From Coenobita brevimanus (taxonomy: Eukaryota > Arthropoda > Malacostraca > Decapoda > Coenobitidae), in assembly GCA_032717465.1 (NCBI GenBank), contig CM064691.1, positions 116,001 to 180,000 on the forward strand: 64,000 bases of DNA. Reading direction: 5' to 3'. This document shows, piece after piece, positions 19,519-28,118 of this stretch; position 1 is the first letter of the stretch; every line of letters starts with the position of its first letter. Below the pieces are notes generated by a model. It was not told where the DNA came from. It worked only from the letters and a program-made list of their open reading frames with translations, and ran no database searches. A program made the translations under genes and the position numbers.

Positions 19519-19555
<37 letters not shown>

Positions 19556-19654
19556 GTACTGTGGATTTTTGGTGTATTATTATGTGGTAAAATGTGAGTT
19601 CCTTCCCAGGCTGTGGAATGTCCTGTGTTGGAGATGGAGTCGGCGGGGGGGGGG

Positions 19655-19663
19655 TATATAAAG
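19655..19663 (+). promoter_or_regulatory. TATA box
   Basis: TATATAAAG after a G-run. The start of transcription would be near 19685, just before the (GT)n tract. Confidence 0.55.
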
Positions 19664-19682
19664 GGACCATTGTGCCTTGTAC

Positions 19683-19732
<50 letters not shown>

Positions 19733-19887
19733 CAGCCAACAGACAGCAGTACAGAGTGGAGGGTAGTCAATCAGACAGTGAGTGTTAATTAGTGAAAGGC
19801 AGAGTAGTCAGTCAGTTATCGGACAATGAATATTAGGGAGTGATGATGAAGGTAGTGTGAGAGAGAGAGAAAAGCCACCTTGGATGG

Positions 19888-19893
19888 AATAAA
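19888..19893 (+). terminator. Polyadenylation signal AATAAA
   Basis: AATAAA about 230 bp downstream of the TATA box; in an LTR this distance would mark the R/U5 region. The sequence before it is GA-rich and the sequence after it is T/G-rich. Confidence 0.4.
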
Positions 19894-20059
19894 ACCCTGG
19901 AATGTTCAGTGGCCTTTGATTAATGTCCTGGCTTGTGTACTCGTTGTTCTGACACATCAACAAACTCTGCAGTGCAACAAATTGATGTCAGTAGTGGGAT
20001 ACGTTTTGAGAGAGAGAGACGCACAGACAGGTTGCCAAAACGACAGACGTATCTCCGGA

Positions 20060-20245
20060 AGACATACATGCAGTGTTTGGAGCACAGCAAGAACAAAAGA
20101 TATACATGCAGTGTTTGGAGCACAGCAAGAACAAAAGATATACATGCAGTGTTTGGAGCACAGCAAGAAGAACAAAAGATATACATGCAGTGTTTGGAGC
20201 ACAGCAAGAAGATCGAAAGATATATATACATGCAGTGTAGAGAGA
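20060..20245 (+). repeat. Tandem repeat of ~38-45 bp, five units
   Basis: Units contain 'TACATGCAGTGTTTGGAGCA' and 'CAGCAAGAACAAAAGATA'. They start at about 20065, 20103, 20140, 20181 and 20227, the last being degenerate. Both strands appear open only because of the repeat; no protein is supported. Confidence 0.75.
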
Positions 20246-20389
20246 ACATCATGAAGAACAAAGAACTTCAAACCTGTTACACACTTCCTGTCTTTATTTT
20301 CCTCTATACAGGTCACCTCTTGCCTCACCTTTCTCAGCTGGTCACTTATTCTCTCAGCCTTACTGTTTGCCACCTGGTGTTGCTTCAGT

Positions 20390-20555
20390 TTCCTCACACA
20401 GCTGGTGAAGGTCCTGTCCACTCATCTCCTCACACAGCTGGTGAAGTTCCTATCTGTCCACTCATATCCTCACACAGCTTGTGAAGGTGCCATCTGCCCA
20501 CTCAGCTCCTTACACAGCTGGTGAAGGTGCCATCTGCCCACTCAGCTCCTTTTTG
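20390..20555. repeat. Tandem repeat of ~42 bp, four units
   Basis: 'CCTCACACAGCTGGTGAAGG' followed by 'TGCCATCTGCCCACTCAGC' or variants recurs about four times. The flanks (20260-20390, 20555-20700) show nothing else recognisable. Confidence 0.7.
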
Positions 20556-20701
20556 TTCTTGCAGTTTCTTCTGGTCTGGATCATTTTTTTGTTCAAGATA
20601 TATGCTGTGTTCTTTGTGCTGTGCTTCAAGGCATTTAGTTTGTTCTTAATTTCCTTCTATTTCCTGTGCTTGATTTTTTTTTTTCGTTCATAATATTTCT
20701 T

Positions 20702-21000
20702 GGTGGTAGGTGGTGGCGACCATCATCCACTCACTTGATGTAGTGCTGCCTACTTCTTCCCTCACCTTTATCATTCTTTTTCTGTGCCTGTCCTCCTCTC
20801 TTCCTGTATCTCCCATCTTTCCTGTCACTTTTTATTACTCTTCTTTCCTTTATAGGTGGCTTTACATTGAGTGACTAGCCTGATGGTTTCCTTAAATCGT
20901 ATACAATGCTGGGTGGTAACCATATAACCAACCCATACGTTTTCCCTACGTGTCAACAAGTGGGTTGGAGGAGGGATAGTGCGCCTCCCCATAAAACAAC
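20702..21000 (+). repeat. Dispersed element S2
   Basis: 'GGTGGCGACCATCATCCACTC...GTAGTGCTGCC', a CT-rich middle, 'TGGCTTTACA', then 'GCTGGGTGGTAACCATATAA' and 'CAAGTGGGTTGG'. Copies occur at 30595, 38905, 40448, 41395-41762 (inverted) and 53180. Here it has the alternative 3' part shared with 30595-30955. Confidence 0.65.
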
Positions 21001-21054
21001 TAAAAGAAAACGTCCACCCATTGCAGGATCATTGCATCTGGCTACATATTGTTT

Positions 21055-21140
21055 TGTGTCATTTATAAAGGCTGCAACGTGCCTGCTGGCATTGGCCTTG
21101 GTCCTCTGATGCCGGCTGGTCGTGCTGCTCAACAGGTTTG
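21055..21140 (+). repeat. Dispersed repeat D
   Basis: 'TTTATAAAGGCTGCAACGTG' ... 'TTGGTCCTCTGATG' is shared with 35295-35435 (+), 47885-48020 (-) and 54960-55095 (-). The class is unknown. Confidence 0.5.
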
Positions 21141-21173
21141 CCAAAAACCAGTTGTTAAAAAATATATATATAT

Positions 21174-22149
21174 TGTTACGGTGGCGCCAGCCCGGGGCTA
21201 TTACAAAAAAGACAACAAGTCAGCCTTAGATGATCGGCCTCCACTGCGTTGCAAAAATAACGCAGACCCCGGCACTGACACTCCGCAAACTAGAGAAAAA
21301 CTGCGCAACAGAAAGGTACTTACTTAAGAACGCAACACTCTATACTTTGATAATAAAACGGAACAGCCTACCTATAGATCTAGCCTACTATCGTCACTAC
21401 CGGAAGTAATACCGCCCGAGACAGTATACAGGAACACCTCCCATTTACTTCCGGTGGTGACGACTTCTACTTAACCCGTGTCCAAGGGGGAACGCAGTTA
21501 ATGGCTCACGATAGTTCTCACTAGCCTTGTGCAAAGAGATGGGATTAAACAGTGTAGGGGTTAGGGGTGTGTGTGTATGTACGTGTGTTGGGGGAACGTT
21601 AATTAAGGCAGCGAGAAACTACGGTGAGCCAGACTGGCCCTCCAAAGACAACAAGGTCACAAAACAAAATAAAATAACTACTTTCCTCAGTCAGCAACAA
21701 AAAGAATAAAAATAAACTTAAATGAAAACGCCACCTCGGCATAAAAATAACTGGGGAGAGAGTGTACAAGCACCCGATACTAAAGCTGGCTGGGAAGAGA
21801 CTGCCCCTGATCAAGGCTCGTGCACGGCCAAGCGCGAACGCATAATCAACTTAATTAAAAAGAACTTATATTCGTGCCCCTCTCTCTCTACAATAAATTG
21901 GTACTTCTAATGCAAGCAAAACATCATTAAATATACTAGTAGCTCACACAAGACAAACAAAATAATCAAATGCATTCTCAGCATGGTATTAAATAAAATT
22001 GCCCTCAGTGGCAGGAACGAAAGAAACAAAAGAACTTGTAACACTCGCTAATGTAAACTCCGCGAATGACACGGATACATACTGCATAATCCCCCTAGCC
22101 CAGCTGTAACGGCTGCATCCGTGGGAACAGAAAGGCGGACAACGTAACA
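21174..22149 (-). repeat. 3' LTR of copy 2
   Basis: 976 bp, TGTTAC...GTAACA. The polypurine tract TTGGGGAAGGGCG (minus strand) is adjacent at 22150-22162. Confidence 0.9.
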
Positions 22150-22197
22150 CGCCCTTCCCCAAGGGAAAATTTTGAGCCCTGGATCAAAATTTTCGAA

Positions 22198-25100
22198 TCA
22201 AGACCCTGACCCCCCCTGGATAGACAGTGAATTAACTTTCCGGAAGTCCACACACAACCTAACCTTCCCATCTGGCTTCGGCTGCAAGGTAACTGGTGAA
22301 CTCCACTCACTGAAACTCCTCTTGATCAATCCATGGTCCAACATATACTTGATCTCATTATCGAGAGCTTTCTGTCTGATAGGGTTGATGCGGTAAGGAG
22401 CTAATTTTACAGGCTTACTATCCCCAACGTCAATGTCATGAGTAGCCCAAGTTGTCAATCCCGGTGAATCTCCAAAAACTTTCGGATGTTTCCATAATCT
22501 GTTGCACAGCTCTTCTCGCTTTACTGGATCAAGGTGTCGCAATTTCTCCACCAGAGCTGCATAACCATTCCCCTCCCATAGGTCAGCTGCTAACATCTCA
22601 CCACGACTAAGCACTTCCTCCTGCTCCTCCAACTCACTACCAACCACCAAAACTACAGGAGCGCTCTTATCCCTGGTTCCCTCAATGTCCACTCCAAAAT
22701 CACCTTCCAGGGACTGTGGCTGTAACCCTGGTCCACTACTCACATCACCGGCACCAACAGCTCCCTCCACAGCACGTTCCTTTGATGCCACGTCCTCCTT
22801 TCCCCGTCCTTCACATCCCAGGTGAGAGACATCAGCAGTCATCCCACAATGAGAATCAACTGGGCGGTAGTATGGCTTCAACATATTAATGTGGCACAAC
22901 TGAGTACTCTTCCGCCTATCTGGGGTAACAATTAGATAGTCAAGTTCCCCAACTCTCTTCTTCACAATATAAGGACCACTGAATCTAGCCGCCAGAGGTT
23001 TTCCTTGCATGGGCAGCAGTGCCAAAACTTCATCTCCTTGCTTAAACTCACGACTTCTGACCTTCTTATCGTAATGAGCCTTCATTTTCGCTTGAGCCCC
23101 GATTAGATTGTCACGGGCAAGCTCTAAAGCGCAATGCAGTCTCTCCCGAGTGCTGCAGACATAGTCAAGCAGGGATTCCTGGTTGCCAGATTTGTTGTTA
23201 CTCCAGGCCTCTCGCACCACATCCAAGGGACCACGAACTCTGTGCCCAAACACTAACTCATTGGGTGAAAACCCTAACGACTCAGTTGGTACCTCTCTCA
23301 CTGCAAACATAACAAAGGGTACCGCTAAGTCCCAATCCTTTCCACTATCATAGCAGAAGGTGCGCAGCATTGTCTTTAAGGTCTGATGATGCCTCTCCAG
23401 GGCACCTTGTGACTGCGGATGGTAGGCACTGGACAAAATGTGTTTGATGCCCAACTCTGTCATTGTCTGCTTAAACAAATTAGATGTAAAATTCACTCCA
23501 CGGTCTGACTGCAACTCTTTAGGCAGGCCAAAATGAGTAAAGAACAGAATAAGTTGCTTGACTACTGACTTCGCCTGCATGCTTCTGATTAGTATAGCCT
23601 CTGGGTATCGCGTTGTAACATCCATTATGGTTAACAAATACTTGTTTCCAGCAGAAGCAGGAGGTAAAGGGCCCACGATATCAATGATTACCCGGGTAAA
23701 CGGAGGTTCAACTGCAGGAATGGGAGTCAAAGGGGCCACAGGAAGAACTTGATTAGGCTTGCCCACTATCTGACACGTGTGACAGCTCTTGATGTACGCA
23801 GCAACTTGTCCCGGCATACTTGGCCACCAAAAATTATATCTTAAGCGCTGCACTGTCTTTCTGTTTCCCAAGTGACCTGCTAAAGGTCCCTCATGTGCTA
23901 ACTGTATTAACGGCACCCTATACTGCACAGGCACCACCACCTGCACTAACTCACCCACTCCTCCATCCAGCGTGGCGCCAGTGGGCGTCCATCGGCGATG
24001 TAAAACATTGTCTTTAATCAGGAACTCCTCCTTACCACACTCCATACTTCTTTCTTCCCCTACTCGAGCAAACAAGGGCTTTAATGTTACATCCTCCTGT
24101 TGCTTCACCCTCAATTCTGCTGGCCCAACACCCGCCAGCTCTACTGAGGACTGAGATAAGGGACTGGTCGGGACACTGGATTGCGAAGGGCGATCAATCT
24201 CAGCGTCACCTCTAGTACACTCGACAGGGGGAGGAATGTCAGACTCCACACTGACATCATCATCACCTCTACCCTCAACAGTGACACTCTGTTCCTCAGG
24301 CGCATTTGACGGTGGTCCTGCATCCCCGCAGTCGACCCCAGCGTCCTGAAATTCTCCTAATTCAGTCGATGGGCTGGGTTCAGTCTCCACACAGACACAC
24401 TCAGCACCACCTCTAGTGTCCTGAGTGGGAAGTGGGGCGGCGCCCATGCACGCATTCCCACTCTCCTCACCCACCACAGCAACACTCTGCTCACTAGGTT
24501 CCTCCATTGGTGGCCCTGCCTCACCACAGTCGACCCCAAGAACCTGTGACTTCACCAGTTCTTCCTCCCGGGCTGCAACCTGTGCCATAGATCTTGTAAT
24601 TGCACAGACCGGGAACATGGCTTCCACTTCTGCATCAACTTCAATACCAATTTCTGGGGCGTCAAAACACTTCTCTGCCACAACAACTGGTGGGGGAAGA
24701 GATGGAAATACTTTCTCCCCAGCCAGGTCGTTCCCCAGCAGAAAATCAATCCCCTCTACTGGCATTACATCAGCAACAGCTACTTGAGCTGCAGCCTGAA
24801 CAATGGGGCAATCGAGTTCCACATGAACATAATCATAGTATTCATCTGAGTTCATGCCTCTACACAGCACATACTTCCCTGAGTTTACAGGCCCTCCAGT
24901 CACGTTTCTGCACACAGACTGTTGTGCACAGGTATCACGAGCCACAGTAACTGGATAACTGATCCCATGAATTTTCACTGTGCCGTGACATATAAAAGGT
25001 TTACACCAGTCTAGGGACGAGTTCTGAGGCAGTTCATCCGGAGGTGGCGTAGCATGTTGGGTAACCTTTTCAGCCTGAGCTGGCAGCGAGCACAGCCGGC

Positions 25101-26400
25101 TGCACTCCAGCTTTCCACAGACTTCTCCCTCACCGTTACCACTCTCCCAACTCCTCTCGTTCACCTGACTCGAACCTACAATTAGTGCCACTGGTTTGGC
25201 ATTTTGGGAGGCCTTCCACTTAGGGCAGTTAGGCTTGATGTGCCCACTCTGTTTGCAAAAGTAACAAACTAGCTTCGAACTGGATACAGGGCTCTTTCTC
25301 CCTGAATTCTTTTTCTCCTCTGAACTTCCCTTGGACTGATTCACGGGAGATTTATCCCAGGCAGGGCCACTCACAGTCCTCTCCCTGGAATACTGAAAAT
25401 TAGCGTACTTGACCCCCATACTCCGCAAGGCAAACACCCGGTCATCAGCCCACGTCGCTGCTTCCTTCACGGTCTTGAATCTCTTCTCCCTAATTTTAAC
25501 ACCAATTTCTTTGTCAGCCATGTTGGTAAAATGTTCCATCAAAAGCAGTTCACGCACCTCGTTATACGAAGTGGCGCTCTCACTCAGCAACCACTCGTCT
25601 AACCTCTCCTCCAGATACCTAGCGTAGGCCATATAGGTGTCAGCAGGCCTTTTCCGAGCACCACGGAACAACAACCGATAAGCCTCTGGTCTAAGTTCAT
25701 ATGCCTTCAGGATGGCTGTTTTAAATTCATCATAATCATCTACATCCTCAGGGCTCAACCTATTATACACTTCCAAGGCTTTTCCCTTCAGCACATTAGA
25801 TACCAACCCCACCCAGCGCTGCCTTGGCCACTCAAACTCCCTAGCCTTCTTCTCAAATCTAACAAACCATTCTGTCACCTTCAACTCATCAAATGCTGGC
25901 ACTAATTTTAGACTCCTTGAGAACCAACTCTCCCTATCCTCTGCACGGCCTGAGGTTTGGGTATCTGAAGTTGGTCTATTAGCAGTCACCTCCAAGCGAG
26001 TCTTCTCCAGCTCAAATCGCATTTTTTCACGCTGCAACTCCATCTCCTCTCTTGCACGCTGCATCTTCATCTCCCTCTCTTCTTTTGCACGCTGGATCTC
26101 CATCTTTTTTAACTCCAACTGCAACTGAGCCTCCGGTGACAAGACTCCAGGGTATATGGGAGTGGAATGAACAGCTCCAGGGAAAGCACCAGACATACCC
26201 GGGGGAACTGCTCTAAACTGGCTCGGCGGCATCATAGATGGTAATAGTGGGGTAGCGAAACGAGGCAACTCAGCACCATAGTCAAACTCAGGGCTCACAC
26301 AGGGAGTACCTTTGCTATGTGCCTCTCGTTGTTCCATATTTTCCATATCCACAGGTGACTCAGCACGTACGCGATCTGGTGTAGACACGCGTGACTCCAT
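22198..26400 (-). CDS. Gag-protease-integrase-RT(truncated) polyprotein, Gmr1-like, copy 2
   Basis: A 1400-aa uninterrupted frame opens at ATG 26398-26400 and is nearly identical to the 10853-15103 product. It has the same coiled coil, SCAN-like capsid end, CCHC knuckle, DTCA protease-like site, HHCC and D,D35E integrase and GPY-like region, in the same order. It breaks off earlier in RT: after CVDFRKVNSLS only seven unrelated residues precede the stop. The left deletion junction therefore differs from copy 1 (57 bp more RT there), while the sequence after the junction ('TCTTGATTCGAAAATTTTG') is the same. Like copy 1 it has intact Gag and integrase but no RT core or RNase H. Confidence 0.88.
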   Translation of the reverse strand: MESRVSTPDRVRAESPVDMENMEQREAHSKGTPCVSPEFDYGAELPRFATPLLPSMMPPSQFRAVPPGMSGAFPGAVHSTPIYPGVLSPEAQLQLELKKMEIQRAKEEREMKMQRAREEMELQREKMRFELEKTRLEVTANRPTSDTQTSGRAEDRESWFSRSLKLVPAFDELKVTEWFVRFEKKAREFEWPRQRWVGLVSNVLKGKALEVYNRLSPEDVDDYDEFKTAILKAYELRPEAYRLLFRGARKRPADTYMAYARYLEERLDEWLLSESATSYNEVRELLLMEHFTNMADKEIGVKIREKRFKTVKEAATWADDRVFALRSMGVKYANFQYSRERTVSGPAWDKSPVNQSKGSSEEKKNSGRKSPVSSSKLVCYFCKQSGHIKPNCPKWKASQNAKPVALIVGSSQVNERSWESGNGEGEVCGKLECSRLCSLPAQAEKVTQHATPPPDELPQNSSLDWCKPFICHGTVKIHGISYPVTVARDTCAQQSVCRNVTGGPVNSGKYVLCRGMNSDEYYDYVHVELDCPIVQAAAQVAVADVMPVEGIDFLLGNDLAGEKVFPSLPPPVVVAEKCFDAPEIGIEVDAEVEAMFPVCAITRSMAQVAAREEELVKSQVLGVDCGEAGPPMEEPSEQSVAVVGEESGNACMGAAPLPTQDTRGGAECVCVETEPSPSTELGEFQDAGVDCGDAGPPSNAPEEQSVTVEGRGDDDVSVESDIPPPVECTRGDAEIDRPSQSSVPTSPLSQSSVELAGVGPAELRVKQQEDVTLKPLFARVGEERSMECGKEEFLIKDNVLHRRWTPTGATLDGGVGELVQVVVPVQYRVPLIQLAHEGPLAGHLGNRKTVQRLRYNFWWPSMPGQVAAYIKSCHTCQIVGKPNQVLPVAPLTPIPAVEPPFTRVIIDIVGPLPPASAGNKYLLTIMDVTTRYPEAILIRSMQAKSVVKQLILFFTHFGLPKELQSDRGVNFTSNLFKQTMTELGIKHILSSAYHPQSQGALERHHQTLKTMLRTFCYDSGKDWDLAVPFVMFAVREVPTESLGFSPNELVFGHRVRGPLDVVREAWSNNKSGNQESLLDYVCSTRERLHCALELARDNLIGAQAKMKAHYDKKVRSREFKQGDEVLALLPMQGKPLAARFSGPYIVKKRVGELDYLIVTPDRRKSTQLCHINMLKPYYRPVDSHCGMTADVSHLGCEGRGKEDVASKERAVEGAVGAGDVSSGPGLQPQSLEGDFGVDIEGTRDKSAPVVLVVGSELEEQEEVLSRGEMLAADLWEGNGYAALVEKLRHLDPVKREELCNRLWKHPKVFGDSPGLTTWATHDIDVGDSKPVKLAPYRINPIRQKALDNEIKYMLDHGLIKRSFSEWSSPVTLQPKPDGKVRLCVDFRKVNSLSIQGGSGS

Positions 26401-26538
26401 GGCGACAAATCAATGGCAGTACTGAATAATGAAATACTAATGCTGACTGAGAAACTACACACACATCAACTTCACCTCAAAGCACAGAGAACGCCAAGGT
26501 AACGATATCCTAGCAAGAAAAAGGCACTGTTAGGATAT

Positions 26539-26556
26539 CCTGATGCGAGGTCGCCA
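26539..26556 (-). promoter_or_regulatory. Primer-binding site of copy 2
   Basis: TGGCGACCTCGCATCAGG on the minus strand, one base from the 5' LTR, identical to copy 1. Confidence 0.55.
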
Positions 26557-26557
26557 C

Positions 26558-27528
26558 TGTTACGGTGGCGCCAGCCCGGGGCTATTACAAAAAAGACAAC
26601 AAGTCAGCCTTAGATGATAGGCCTCCACTGCGTTGCAAAAATAACGCAGACCCCGGCACTGACACTCCGCAAACTAGAGAAAAACTGCGCAACGGAAAGG
26701 TACTTACTTAAGAACGCAACACTCTATACTTTGATAATAAAACGGAACAGCCTACCTATAGATCTAGCCTACTATCGTCACTACCGGAAGTAATACCGCC
26801 CGAGACAGTATACAGGAACACCTCCCACTTACTTCCGGTGGTGACGACTTCTACTTAACCCGTGTCCAAGGGGAACGCAGTTAATGGCTCACGATAGTTC
26901 TCACTAGCCTTGTGCAAAGAGATGGGATTAAACAGTGTAGGGGTTAGGGGTGTGTGTGTATGTACGTGTGTTGGGGGAACGTTAATTAAGGCAGCGAGAA
27001 ACTACGGTGAGCCAGACTGGCCCTCCAAAGACAACAAGGTCACAAAACAAAATAAAATAACTACTTTCCTCAGTCAGCAACAAAAAGAATAAAAATAAAC
27101 TTAAATGAAAACGCCAGCTCGGCATAAAAATAACTGGGGAGAGAGTGTACAAACACCCGATACTAAAGCTGGCTGGGAAGATACTGCCCCTGATCAAGGC
27201 TCGTGCACGGCCAAGCGCGAACGCATAATCAAATTAATTAATAAGAACTTATATTCGTGCCCCTCTCTCTCTACAATAAATTGGTACTTCTAATGCAAGC
27301 AAAACATCATTAAATATACTAGTAGCTCACACAAGACAAACAAAATAATCAAACGCATTCTCAGCATGGTATTAAATAAAATTGCCCTCAGTGGCAGGAA
27401 CGAAAGAAACAAAAGAACTTGTAACACTCGCTAATGTAAACTCCGCGAATGACACGGATACATACTGCATAATCCCCCTAGCCCAGCTGTAATGGCTGCA
27501 CCCGTGGGAACGGAAAGGCGGACAACGT

Positions 27529-27532
<4 letters not shown>
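26558..27532 (-). repeat. 5' LTR of copy 2
   Basis: 975 bp, TGTTAC...GTAACA, followed by ATAT of the (AT)n target. Confidence 0.9.

Positions 27533-27566
<34 letters not shown>
27533..27566. repeat. (AT)n microsatellite, retrotransposon target
   Basis: Seventeen AT units follow the LTR; a shorter AT run (21162-21173) precedes the other LTR, so copy 2 entered an AT tract. 27567-27755 holds nothing recognised. Confidence 0.8.
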
Positions 27567-27569
<3 letters not shown>

Positions 27570-27759
27570 TAAAGTTGTTTTTTATTCCAGCAATTCTACC
27601 CAGTTGCACATCAGTCTGACATGCAGGTACTCATAGGTGTAATATAAAGAAGGATTTAGCAAGCTGTCATTGCGATTACCATATATAAAAAAATGAAAAT
27701 ACAGTAGCTGATTTACAGAGCCAGCTTTTGTCAGGCAGGCGTTGTAATCCCTAAGTTAA

Positions 27760-28118
27760 CCCGTCATGTCCCGACCTATTTCGCACCTCTGATACCCCCC
27801 AATCCCGAGCTATTTTGGAAAAAAAAATTTTTGGCTAAAACCCCCGCTTTTGGTGAGAAACATTGAAAATTCATAGAGAAATCACTCACCTGAGGTTTAA
27901 AATACTCGATACAGGTAGCAGTACCTCCTTACCTTACTGTGTTTTCTATCAGGCTGGCTGCAAAGAAAACAAGTTCTATGGGGGGGTAACTATTCCACAC
28001 CATTCTAAAACGTTATTTATTTATTTATTTGGTACGAATTTATATGTAGTACGATAGTATATTGGTTTTCACACAGTAATATAGGCATTATAAGCATTGT
28101 TTCACTAACTTATTAATG
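27760..28118 (+). mobile_element. piggyBac-like MITE, copy 3, 3'-truncated
   Basis: TTAA at 27756-27759 is followed by CCCGTCATGTCCCGA and about 350 bp matching 9227-9580. The match stops where the (TCTA)n end of the R-type LINE begins, so the LINE replaced or cut off the right part. Confidence 0.8.

Larger units (their letters stand above)
19118..20260 (+). mobile_element. Partial LTR-like unit with heat-shock-element array, and leader
   Basis: In order, the stretch shows repeated upstream elements (19118-19480), (TTA)n, TATA box (19655-19663), (GT)n (19686-19731), AATAAA (19888-19893), a U5-like region ending CAACA at 19979, then 'TTGATGTCAGTAGTGGGAT' at 19982-20000, which resembles the primer-site motif that follows 5' LTRs of some gypsy elements, and a leader with tandem repeats. 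No gag-pol follows. A start 'TGTTGTGTTGG' at 18784, inverted to the CAACA end, would make the LTR 18784-19979 with the LINE fragment inside. A host stress-gene promoter is the alternative. Confidence 0.5.
21174..27532 (-). mobile_element. Gmr1-like Ty3/gypsy LTR retrotransposon, copy 2
   Basis: Same organisation and orientation as copy 1: 5' LTR 26558-27532, 3' LTR 21174-22149, target duplication ATAT (21170-21173; 27533-27536) inside an (AT)n tract. About 14 LTR differences are seen by hand in 975 bp, so it is older than copy 1. The LTRs form a slightly different subfamily (shorter GAGA run; 'AATTAAGGCAGCG' in place of 'AACAGAGGCAGCG'). Confidence 0.9.
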
